Source: CAJWKT01 sp964465375 (lineage in GTDB: Bacteria > Pseudomonadota > Gammaproteobacteria > Steroidobacterales > Rariloculaceae). Taken from it: 19,836 nucleotides of DNA. The DNA lies in assembly GCA_964465375.1 (NCBI GenBank), contig CAYXIJ010000032.1:1-19836 (forward strand). Reading direction: 5' to 3'. Numbering within the stretch: position 1 is the first letter of the stretch; the number at the start of each line of letters is the position of its first letter. Shown in pieces: positions 7,857 to 14,853 of the stretch. The notes below the pieces were generated by a model. The model was not told the DNA's origin. It ran no database searches and saw only the letters and a program-made list of their open reading frames with translations. The translations under genes and the position numbers were made by a program.

Positions 7857-8903
7857 ATGATGGGTGCCGTTTGGGCAGGCTACGTTGTGTGCACATTAGC
7901 CATCCCGGCCTCAGCCCATCACGGGCCTGTCGGTAGCCCAAGCCTCTACGATGTTGAGGACCTTGTAGTACTTGAAGGCGAGCTTACGGAAGTGTTCTGG
8001 CGAAGCCCCCATGTGCGATTCAGACTGAAAACACTAAATAATGCTGGGGAGGAGACTTTCTGGGAATTGGAGACGGGTGTTCCAAGCCAGCTCGAAAGCG
8101 GGGGTATCACTGCCGACCTATTCCCTGTGGGGGGCCACGTAAAGGCAGCTGGATTCGTTTCACTCCGCAACCCCCACTCCCTAGGCCTTCGAAATATGCT
8201 CTTACCCAACGGGCAGGAGTTTGCGGGAACGCGTAGCAAGCTTCTTTGGTCCACTGAACGGGTTAAGCGGGTCCAGCAACAAGTTGAGTCCGCGAAGGTG
8301 AAGGTGGCAGAAGAAACCGCCGATCACATCTTTCGTGTGTGGGGCGCCACTATGCGGCCGAGCGAATGGGCCGCTGCGCATAGTTATGATCACCTGCTTA
8401 CGGCGAAAGCGCACCGGTTGAAGGAAAACTATGATCCGGTCTCCCACCCCATCCTCGATTGTAAACCAAGAGGCATGCCGGAACGCATGTTCGCCGGTTC
8501 CATTGAGTTTGTAGAGAACAACAAGGAAACCATTACGATGCGCTCTGTCTGGTGGGGTGGAGACCGCGTCATTCATTTAGCTGCCAAAGAGCCACCCGCT
8601 GGGACGCCCTCAACCCATATCGGCTACTCGACAGGACATTGGGATAATGGTGCGCTCATCGTTAAAACCACCCACGTGGATTGGCCCTATTTTGACCGAG
8701 CTGGCACCCCACAATCGGATAAGGTGGAATTTGTGGAACGCTTTACTATGACCGCCGATGAGAGCCGCTTGAATTACACGCTAACCGCTAGCGATCCCAT
8801 CATGTTTACTGGCCCTATCGTTGTAACCAACGTGTTTGACTGGCGGCCTGGCAGTGAGTTTGAGGCTGGTGACTGCGTCCTGTGGGATGACACAACCCAA
8901 TGA
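7857..8903 (+). CDS. DUF6152 domain protein with an additional C-terminal module, exported
   Basis: The start at 7857 was chosen because AAAGGAAAC lies just upstream and because it gives a compact signal peptide (to about residue 20, ending PASA) with HH immediately after. The N-terminal half (about 21-130) is a DUF6152 domain with FWRSPH, as in the preceding gene. After a linker, residues ~200-340 form a second module: a Cys in LDCKPRGMP (202), RVIHLA, IGYSTGHWDNGALIVKTT, VEFVERFTM and a late ASDP. That module is also the whole of the next protein, so the gene is effectively a fusion of its two neighbours' domains. It is probably periplasmic with no known activity. The stop overlaps a possible ATG of the next frame by an ATGA, consistent with one operon. 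Confidence 0.8.
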   Translation: MMGAVWAGYVVCTLAIPASAHHGPVGSPSLYDVEDLVVLEGELTEVFWRSPHVRFRLKTLNNAGEETFWELETGVPSQLESGGITADLFPVGGHVKAAGFVSLRNPHSLGLRNMLLPNGQEFAGTRSKLLWSTERVKRVQQQVESAKVKVAEETADHIFRVWGATMRPSEWAAAHSYDHLLTAKAHRLKENYDPVSHPILDCKPRGMPERMFAGSIEFVENNKETITMRSVWWGGDRVIHLAAKEPPAGTPSTHIGYSTGHWDNGALIVKTTHVDWPYFDRAGTPQSDKVEFVERFTMTADESRLNYTLTASDPIMFTGPIVVTNVFDWRPGSEFEAGDCVLWDDTTQ

Positions 8904-8938
8904 GCACTGCGCCGACGGAGATTGAGGAAAGACAAGTA

Positions 8939-9676
8939 ATGAAAAAAAAAGTTTCGACTTCAGCAACTGTTCTACTGATGGTCATTTCCTTCGGTGTGGC
9001 AGTCTCCGCGTCTGCACAGAGAGGGGATATGGGTGGCAGTGCAATGGGACCCGGCGCAACAATCACAGGTCTTTGGGAGCGGTCCCGGGGCTACAGCGTG
9101 GGCGTGGAGCTTACCCCTTACGGCGAAGAACTCATCGATGGTCTGACCGTCATGGACGATCCGGAGGTGTTCTGCGAGGGCTACAACGTGCCGCGCACCT
9201 CCTTCGCATCGAATACCGCAGTGAGACTCGTGGAACACCCCGACCGGTTTGAGATCTACTACGAGCACAATGCGGCCGAGCGCGTGGTGCATCTTGACGG
9301 GAAGACGGCAATGGATGCAACGCGGATGCTAGGCACTTCCGTCGGCCGACGGGAAGGCAATACGATCATTATTGAAACGAGTGGATTTCCCAACGGACTT
9401 TCTCATGGCCAGAGCCTTGTAACAACTGACGAGTTCCAGTTTCTCGAGCGCTACACGCTGCGGGAAGATGGCAATACGCTGGAGGTGCTGCTCATGGCAG
9501 TAGACCCTGAAGTCCTAAAGTGGCCACGTATCTCCCATGCCTTCTGGACCCGACTACCTGAAGACACGTTTTTCTACCCGTCTGAGTGCGAATATGACCT
9601 GGAGCAGCATGTACCCTACTACGACCCAGCCATGCTAGAGAGTTCCTATATAGACCCAGCAAACCCAGAAGAATAA
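8939..9676 (+). CDS. Exported protein related to the C-terminal module of the preceding DUF6152 protein
   Basis: The start at 8939 (MKKKVSTS) is supported by GAGGAAAG at good spacing and by a textbook signal peptide ending VSASA (about residue 26); an in-frame ATG at 8900 would add 13 residues and spoil the signal peptide. The mature part (245 residues in all) begins with a TGLWERSRGY segment. It then carries a Cys (79) in VFCEGYNVPR, ERVVHLDGK, LGTSVGRREGNTIIIETSGF, FQFLERYTLREDGNTLEV and a VDP motif. The order Cys-x-Pro, R-V-H-L, G-S-G, ET/KTT, ER(F/Y), DP parallels the second half of the upstream protein, indicating common ancestry. No catalytic site is recognisable and the function is unknown. 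It is likely the last gene of the three-gene unit. Confidence 0.78.
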   Translation: MKKKVSTSATVLLMVISFGVAVSASAQRGDMGGSAMGPGATITGLWERSRGYSVGVELTPYGEELIDGLTVMDDPEVFCEGYNVPRTSFASNTAVRLVEHPDRFEIYYEHNAAERVVHLDGKTAMDATRMLGTSVGRREGNTIIIETSGFPNGLSHGQSLVTTDEFQFLERYTLREDGNTLEVLLMAVDPEVLKWPRISHAFWTRLPEDTFFYPSECEYDLEQHVPYYDPAMLESSYIDPANPEE

Positions 9677-9684
9677 TTCTATCC

Positions 9685-9706
9685 ATTCCTAGGCTGGAAT
9701 TTTTTT
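9685..9706 (+). terminator. Weak hairpin plus T-run after the DUF6152 gene group
   Basis: ATTCC and GGAAT form a 5-bp stem with a 6-base loop, followed by seven T residues (9700-9706). It lies 8 bases after a stop codon, where a terminator is expected, but the stem is short and AT-containing. It also sits only about 12 bases before the sulfatase start, so it may be partial or an attenuator. Confidence 0.35.
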
Positions 9707-9718
9707 ATAGGAAAGGTG

Positions 9719-11431
9719 ATGCGGTCCCACAAGCAGAGAACCTCAACAAAAAGTGTGATTCTGGGCGCGGTCATCATTATGCTTGCGGCTTGCTTAAGCG
9801 AACCGGCTGGGCTCGACAAAATACTTAACAGCACCAGCGAAGCCGGGGATGAGCGACCAAATATCCTACTTATCGTGGCCGACGACCTAGGCTACACAGA
9901 CATTGGCGCCTTCGGTAGCGAAATACGAACACCAAATATAGATTCCCTAGCACGCTCCGGTGTCGCGATGACTAATTTCTATGCAGCACCTACTTGCTCT
10001 CCCGCACGAGCCATGCTGCTAACAGGAATGGACAATCACTTTACTGGATTCGGCACAATGGCAGAGCACCTGGCTGTCAATCAGCATGGTCAGCCAGGGT
10101 ATGAAGGGTATTTAAGCAAGGACACGGTAACCATAGCTACCCTGCTGCGAGATGCCGGCTATCACACCTACATGGCCGGGAAATGGCACATTGGCGCGGG
10201 ACAGGGTATGCGGCCCCACGAGCGAGGGTTCGAGCACTCCTTTGCACTGATGCAGGGAGGCGCGAGCCATTTCTCGGATAAAAAGCGTATGCTAAACATC
10301 TACCCAAGGACCATTTATCTACACGAAGGCGAGGAAGTCAGCTCATTACCAGATGACTTCTATTCCTCTGCTTTCTTTGCGGACAAGATCATCCAGAACA
10401 TAGAGGAGCACCGGGCAGATGGTTCTCCCTTCTTCGCTTGGCTCAGTTTTTCGGCACCACACTGGCCACTACAGGTACCAGATGAATACTTAAATCTATA
10501 CGCTGGCATCTATGACGAGGGCTACGATGTTTACCGGCAACGCCGCCTTCGGGCAGCGCAAAGCGCAGGACTGGTTCCAGCCGATATTGGTGAATTTCCG
10601 CGATTACCCCGCGTGACCCCCTGGGAAGATCTAACCATTGAAGAGAGGCGATACTCGGCCCGTGCTATGGAGATCTACTCAGCCATGATCGAGCGACTGG
10701 ACTACCATGTAGGTCGAGTAATCAACTATTTAAAAGAAACATCCCAATATGATGACACCATGATCGTCGTGCTATCGGATAATGGTGCCGAGGGCAACGA
10801 TCGCATGCAACTGCTAGACAATGCGACCTGGGTACCTGCGAATTTCGACCTAAGCTACGAGAATCTGGGCAAAGTGAATTCCTATAGCTTTCCTGGTCCC
10901 GGCTGGGCCCAAGTGAGCTCAGCTCCGTTGCGTCTGTTCAAGGCATACCTCACAGAAGGGGGGCTACGGGTTCCCATGGTCGTGGTTTACGACAAAATAA
11001 AATCCGTCGCTAGTTACAACACACAAGTAGCGAGAATTCAGGATCTTGCACCAACCTTCCTTGATTTAGCACAGATTCATCCGCCGGGCCCGACCTATGA
11101 GGGGCGGCCAGTACGAGCCATGACAGGCCGATCTCTGCTACCCATGCTTACAGGCCGAGAAAAGAGTGTCTATGGCCCAGAAGAAACACTTGGCTGGGAA
11201 CTTTTCGGACACCGGGCGATCAGGAAGGGAGATTGGAAATTGCTATGGGCAGATGGCAAGAATGGCTCAAATACATGGCAACTTTACAATATCGAAGAGG
11301 ATCCGCGCGAGATAGTGGATATGGCAATTCTCCAGCCTGAAAGGCTACAAAACATGATCACTCTTTGGGAAGAGTACTCCAGAAATAACAATGTGATCTT
11401 GCCCATTGGCAATATCGGTAACCCGAATTGA
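9719..11431 (+). CDS. Arylsulfatase (type I, formylglycine-dependent), lipoprotein
   Basis: The 570-residue enzyme hydrolyses sulfate esters. The Cys-type sulfatase motif CSPAR (about 93-97) is converted to formylglycine by a maturase elsewhere. The complete active site is visible: metal-binding Asp-Asp in VADDLGYTD (55-56), GKWHIG (Lys 154, His 156), His in SAPHWP (247), Asp-Asn in LSDNGAEG (353-354) and Lys in RLFKAY (407). The spacing is very close to that of Pseudomonas aeruginosa AtsA, as I remember it. The N-terminus has a hydrophobic segment ending in a LAAC lipobox (Cys 25), so the protein should be anchored in the periplasm by lipid. The ATG at 9719 is preceded by AGGAAAGG; a GTG one codon earlier is less likely. 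No maturase gene lies in the window. The substrate is not predictable. Confidence 0.93.
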   Translation: MRSHKQRTSTKSVILGAVIIMLAACLSEPAGLDKILNSTSEAGDERPNILLIVADDLGYTDIGAFGSEIRTPNIDSLARSGVAMTNFYAAPTCSPARAMLLTGMDNHFTGFGTMAEHLAVNQHGQPGYEGYLSKDTVTIATLLRDAGYHTYMAGKWHIGAGQGMRPHERGFEHSFALMQGGASHFSDKKRMLNIYPRTIYLHEGEEVSSLPDDFYSSAFFADKIIQNIEEHRADGSPFFAWLSFSAPHWPLQVPDEYLNLYAGIYDEGYDVYRQRRLRAAQSAGLVPADIGEFPRLPRVTPWEDLTIEERRYSARAMEIYSAMIERLDYHVGRVINYLKETSQYDDTMIVVLSDNGAEGNDRMQLLDNATWVPANFDLSYENLGKVNSYSFPGPGWAQVSSAPLRLFKAYLTEGGLRVPMVVVYDKIKSVASYNTQVARIQDLAPTFLDLAQIHPPGPTYEGRPVRAMTGRSLLPMLTGREKSVYGPEETLGWELFGHRAIRKGDWKLLWADGKNGSNTWQLYNIEEDPREIVDMAILQPERLQNMITLWEEYSRNNNVILPIGNIGNPN

Positions 11432-11442
11432 TCCAAATTGAG

Positions 11443-11472
11443 TTGAAATGGTAGACTCTGAGAGGATATAAA
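11443..11472 (+). promoter_or_regulatory. Predicted sigma-70 promoter before the HD-domain gene
   Basis: TTGAAA (11443-11448) and TATAAA (11467-11472) each match the sigma-70 consensus at five of six positions and are separated by 18 bases. Transcription would begin near 11479, about 27 bases before the ATG, leaving a short leader that contains the GAGG ribosome-binding site. It suggests that the HD protein, Mo-hydroxylase and PhoD genes form a unit separate from the sulfatase gene. Confidence 0.5.
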
Positions 11473-11505
11473 CATTAAACCTTGGAAGCTGTAGAGGTAT
11501 AACGT

Positions 11506-12288
11506 ATGGAAATTCTTAGCAAAAAAAGACGCGACTTTATGCGCAATGCTGGACTAGCAGCCGCGGCAACATTTACGCCGGGAATGACCTTTTCTCAGAA
11601 AGCAGATGCTGTCGAGGAAGAGCTCGAAAAACGTCTGCAACTAGCTCAGGCTTCCGGTGGTATGGGAGCAGCGGCTCAAAGTGCTGAAATTCTGGCTCCT
11701 CCGGCTATGCCTGCTAAACCCACGATTGAGGATTTCCTGAGACTTCGTTTTTATTACGCACCCGGTGGGGGCATCAAACAAAATAGCCATATGCTCCAGA
11801 GCGGTAATTTGGCCCTCGAAGCCGGTTACCCGGAAAATGTGGTAGTAGCCTGTGCCTTACATGACAGTGGAATGTATATACGACGGTCAGATCATGGGCA
11901 CTGGGGTTCCGAGCTCCTTGAAGGTCACGTGGATGAGGAAATTGTTTGGGCTATCAAGTATCACCAGTCGCTTCGTTTTTTCGCTGACCCAGACTACAAC
12001 TATACCTACCCAGAGATGTACGTGAGAATGTTCGGAGAGGACTATGTACCGGACGAATATCAGCGCCAACATGCTGAGTATGCCAAAAAGCACAAATGGT
12101 ACCCTACGGCACGCTTTATCACGGTGAACGATCTGTACGCTTGGGATGACGATGCTCAAATTGATTTCGAGCCTATCATCGAGTTGATACTGCGGAACTT
12201 CAAGACCCCCAAGGAAGGACTAGGTTTTGATAATAGCCACAACGCCCACTTCTGGCGCTCTCTGATCTGGCCTAACCGAAGGGTCTAG
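11506..12288 (+). CDS. Tat-exported HD-domain protein, possible PhnZ-like diiron oxygenase
   Basis: The protein has 260 residues. The N-terminus has a twin-arginine motif (KKRRDFMRNAG, Arg 8-9) with an Ala-rich hydrophobic stretch, so export of a folded, cofactor-loaded protein is predicted. After an Ala-rich linker, residues ~73-255 are an HD-superfamily domain: His 95, His-Asp 119-120, His 130/132, His 153 and Asp 209. The distances 95 to 119 (24) and 153 to 209 (56) match those I recall for PhnZ, a mixed-valent diiron phosphonate oxygenase (34 to 58 and 104 to 161). The distance between the HD pair and the next His is shorter. The PhnZ substrate-binding Tyr and Glu before the first His are not at the same spacing, so the substrate should differ. 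A hydrolase role is the alternative. The start has AGAGG eight bases upstream. Confidence 0.78.
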   Translation: MEILSKKRRDFMRNAGLAAAATFTPGMTFSQKADAVEEELEKRLQLAQASGGMGAAAQSAEILAPPAMPAKPTIEDFLRLRFYYAPGGGIKQNSHMLQSGNLALEAGYPENVVVACALHDSGMYIRRSDHGHWGSELLEGHVDEEIVWAIKYHQSLRFFADPDYNYTYPEMYVRMFGEDYVPDEYQRQHAEYAKKHKWYPTARFITVNDLYAWDDDAQIDFEPIIELILRNFKTPKEGLGFDNSHNAHFWRSLIWPNRRV

Positions 12289-12442
12289 CAGAAGATAAAA
12301 AAGCTGGCTCCCACTAATAGGTTGTACGGTGTTCCATGAAAAAGCTCGGCAAATCAAACTAAGTGGCTGGGCGATTATCAAGGCTGTTTTTTGAAAATCC
12401 AGAACCAAAAGCTTCGTAAAAAAATAATGAGGGTCAGACGAA

Positions 12443-14839
12443 GTGGCCTATGATCTAATCGGCAAGAATTTTGAGCCCCCTGATCTTAGGGGGAAAGTGA
12501 CGGGAAAAGCGAAATACGCCGAAGACTTCCGTGCTGAAGGGATGGTGTTCGCGCGACTTCTCACAAGTCCCCTTCCCCACGGCAGAATCAATGCCATTGA
12601 CACCTCGACAGCCCTAAAAATGGAGGGGGTCATCGGGATCCTGACCGCCGACGATGAAGGTTCGGGTACGGTTCTTACAAATGAACCAAAGTTCGTGGGC
12701 GACCCGATACTGGCTATTGCAGCCGTGGACGAACAAACAGCACAAGATGCAATCGAACAAATCCATCTAGACATCGAGCCGCTGGAGTTTGCATTGGATC
12801 CGCTGACAAGTCTCTATCCGGGGGGAGCTAATGCGGGCTCGGGGGACACCAATATTGGTCGCGGTAGAGGTGGTGGCACTCCCCGTGAACTTAAATGGAC
12901 CGCCGGGGATTTTGCCCAGTCGGAAGAGGGCCAGTTGCCAACAGGGGAACCCACTCAGGAGTGGTCCTTTGGGGATACCAATACTGGCCTTGCCCAGGCA
13001 CAGCTGGTCCTGGATGAAACCTTTGTAACCCAGGGCAATTCCCACCACTCGATGGAACCCCGTACAACCATGGCGCACTGGCGAAATGGTAAGTGCCACA
13101 TACACACAGGCTGTCAAAGCCATACCGCAGCTCTGGGAGGTATCGCCCGACAGATTGGCATTGATGTAAATGATATTGTTTTTATTAATGAATATTGTGG
13201 TGGCGGCTTTGGCTCTAAATCTGGCGGATCTGCTACTGTGGGTATTGCTGCCTTAATGTCCAAAAAAATTGGGCGGCCCGTCATGCTTCGGATCAGCCGA
13301 CATGAGGAATACTTCATAGGTTCAGCTCGTGGCGGTTTTCAGGGCCGCATTAAGATCGGCTTTCGCGGCGATGGCCGGATTACGGCTGTAGACCTTTATA
13401 TCGTGCAGGATTCGGGGCCCACTGGCGGCTTCCCTGATGCCAACTCAGCCGCCAGTGCAATTTCCATAATCTACCAGCCGCTAGCCATGCGTTACCGCGG
13501 CATCTCTGTGCTGACTAATACGACACCGCGTGGCGCTCAGAGGGGACCCGGACAAAATCAAATTGCGGCAGCCGTGGAGCCCATCATTGATAAAGCTGCC
13601 AGACAACTTGGATTGGGCCGGCTTGCCATACGCAAAATCAATGCCCCTGACTCCGAGGCAAAAATTGGGGCCCGGCAAGGACCGGTCACCAGTGCTTATA
13701 TGGCCGACGCACTGGACAAGGGTGCTCAGCAATTCAACTGGGACACCCGCATTCGACAAAGTGGCGAACGCGAAGGGTCCAAAGTTCTCGGGTTTGGTAT
13801 CGGCCAGGCTTACCACTCGGGCGGGCGCAGCGGTTACGACGGCCTAATAGTGTTGAGCCCTGATGGTAAGTTGCACCTGCACAGTGGCGTAGGCAATTTG
13901 GGCACCTACTCTTATGTCGCCACAACCAGAACCGCGGCTGAAGTCCTAAAATGCGATTGGAAAAACTGCCTAGTCCATCACGGTATTAACACAAAGCACC
14001 TCCCGAACGCATCTGCTCAAAACGGCAGCAACACTTCCTATACCATGACCCGAGCCAACTATGTGGCAGCTGTGGATGCAGTTAACAAACTCAAACAGAT
14101 CGCTGCCATTGCCCTCGGCGGCTCGCCAGAAGACTACGACATTGGTGATCACAAGGTGTTTGCAAGTGATGAGCCGGAACGCCACCTCACTTACGCCCAA
14201 GCCGCCCAGCGAGCTATTGAGTTGGGTGGCAAGTACTCAGGCATGGACGCACCTGAAGATATCCATGACATTACAAAAACTTCCCTCGCAGGCGTTGCCG
14301 GTACCGGGCTGGTAGGAGTTGCCAAGGATAATCTGCTGAAAGAAGGTGACGTACCCGCGCTCTCGTGTGGTTTCGCAGCCGTTCAGGTCGATCTGGAAAC
14401 TGGCAAGGTAGATATCCTAGACTACGTAGGCATAGTGGACTGCGGCACAGTTTTGCATCCCCATGGGCTTTCCCAGCAGATCAAAGGCGGTGCTGTCTGG
14501 GGAATGGGATTCGCGCTTTTTGAACGGCAAATCTACGATGCCCAAAATGGCTTGCCTAATAACACAGGCTTCTACCAAAGCAAGCCTGCAACCTTTCTGG
14601 ATGTCCCGCCGATAACGGAATGGAACGCTGTAAATAAAGCTGATCCCCAAAACCCGGTCGGGGTCCGAGGTATCGGCGAGCCTACTATGGGCGCTGCGGC
14701 GGCAGCTGTGCTCTCAGCAATCTCTGACGCGCTGGCTGGACACCTGTTCAATCGATCCCCGATCGTGCCAGATATGATCGTGAACCATGTAGCTGGCCAA
14801 ACACAATCAAATAAACCACTCGAAATTCATACAGCTTGA
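12443..14839 (+). CDS. Xanthine dehydrogenase/aldehyde oxidase-family molybdopterin-binding catalytic subunit
   Basis: The 798-residue protein is a complete large subunit of the molybdenum hydroxylases, which hydroxylate N-heterocycles, aldehydes or similar substrates using water. The small 'hammerhead' domain (about 15-125) contains GKAKYAEDF and SPLPHGRI. The Mo-binding domains show NSHHSMEPRTT, the GGGFGSKSGG loop, a RGAQRGPGQNQ segment and the terminal GVRGIGEPTMGAAA with the catalytic Glu at 746. There is a Gly-rich insert of about 50 residues near 130-180. The GTG start has GAGGG ten bases upstream. No Tat or Sec signal is seen. The 2Fe-2S and FAD subunits normally encoded beside it are absent from the window, so it must use distant or unusual partners. 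The gene lies 154 bases after the HD gene, with no clear promoter or terminator in that gap, and 14 bases before the PhoD gene. Confidence 0.92.
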   Translation: MAYDLIGKNFEPPDLRGKVTGKAKYAEDFRAEGMVFARLLTSPLPHGRINAIDTSTALKMEGVIGILTADDEGSGTVLTNEPKFVGDPILAIAAVDEQTAQDAIEQIHLDIEPLEFALDPLTSLYPGGANAGSGDTNIGRGRGGGTPRELKWTAGDFAQSEEGQLPTGEPTQEWSFGDTNTGLAQAQLVLDETFVTQGNSHHSMEPRTTMAHWRNGKCHIHTGCQSHTAALGGIARQIGIDVNDIVFINEYCGGGFGSKSGGSATVGIAALMSKKIGRPVMLRISRHEEYFIGSARGGFQGRIKIGFRGDGRITAVDLYIVQDSGPTGGFPDANSAASAISIIYQPLAMRYRGISVLTNTTPRGAQRGPGQNQIAAAVEPIIDKAARQLGLGRLAIRKINAPDSEAKIGARQGPVTSAYMADALDKGAQQFNWDTRIRQSGEREGSKVLGFGIGQAYHSGGRSGYDGLIVLSPDGKLHLHSGVGNLGTYSYVATTRTAAEVLKCDWKNCLVHHGINTKHLPNASAQNGSNTSYTMTRANYVAAVDAVNKLKQIAAIALGGSPEDYDIGDHKVFASDEPERHLTYAQAAQRAIELGGKYSGMDAPEDIHDITKTSLAGVAGTGLVGVAKDNLLKEGDVPALSCGFAAVQVDLETGKVDILDYVGIVDCGTVLHPHGLSQQIKGGAVWGMGFALFERQIYDAQNGLPNNTGFYQSKPATFLDVPPITEWNAVNKADPQNPVGVRGIGEPTMGAAAAAVLSAISDALAGHLFNRSPIVPDMIVNHVAGQTQSNKPLEIHTA

Positions 14840-14853
14840 GGCAGCGTGGCACA

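Noticed and set aside
12289..12442. Search of the 154-base gap between the HD and Mo-hydroxylase genes for a promoter, terminator or small gene
   Set aside because: A TTGAAA box at 12391 has no -10 partner, no hairpin with T-run is present, and no small open frame with a ribosome-binding site was seen.
13530..13847. 105-codon open frame overlapping the Mo-hydroxylase gene in another frame
   Set aside because: Pro/Lys-rich shadow of conserved Mo-domain codons; no independent evidence of coding.
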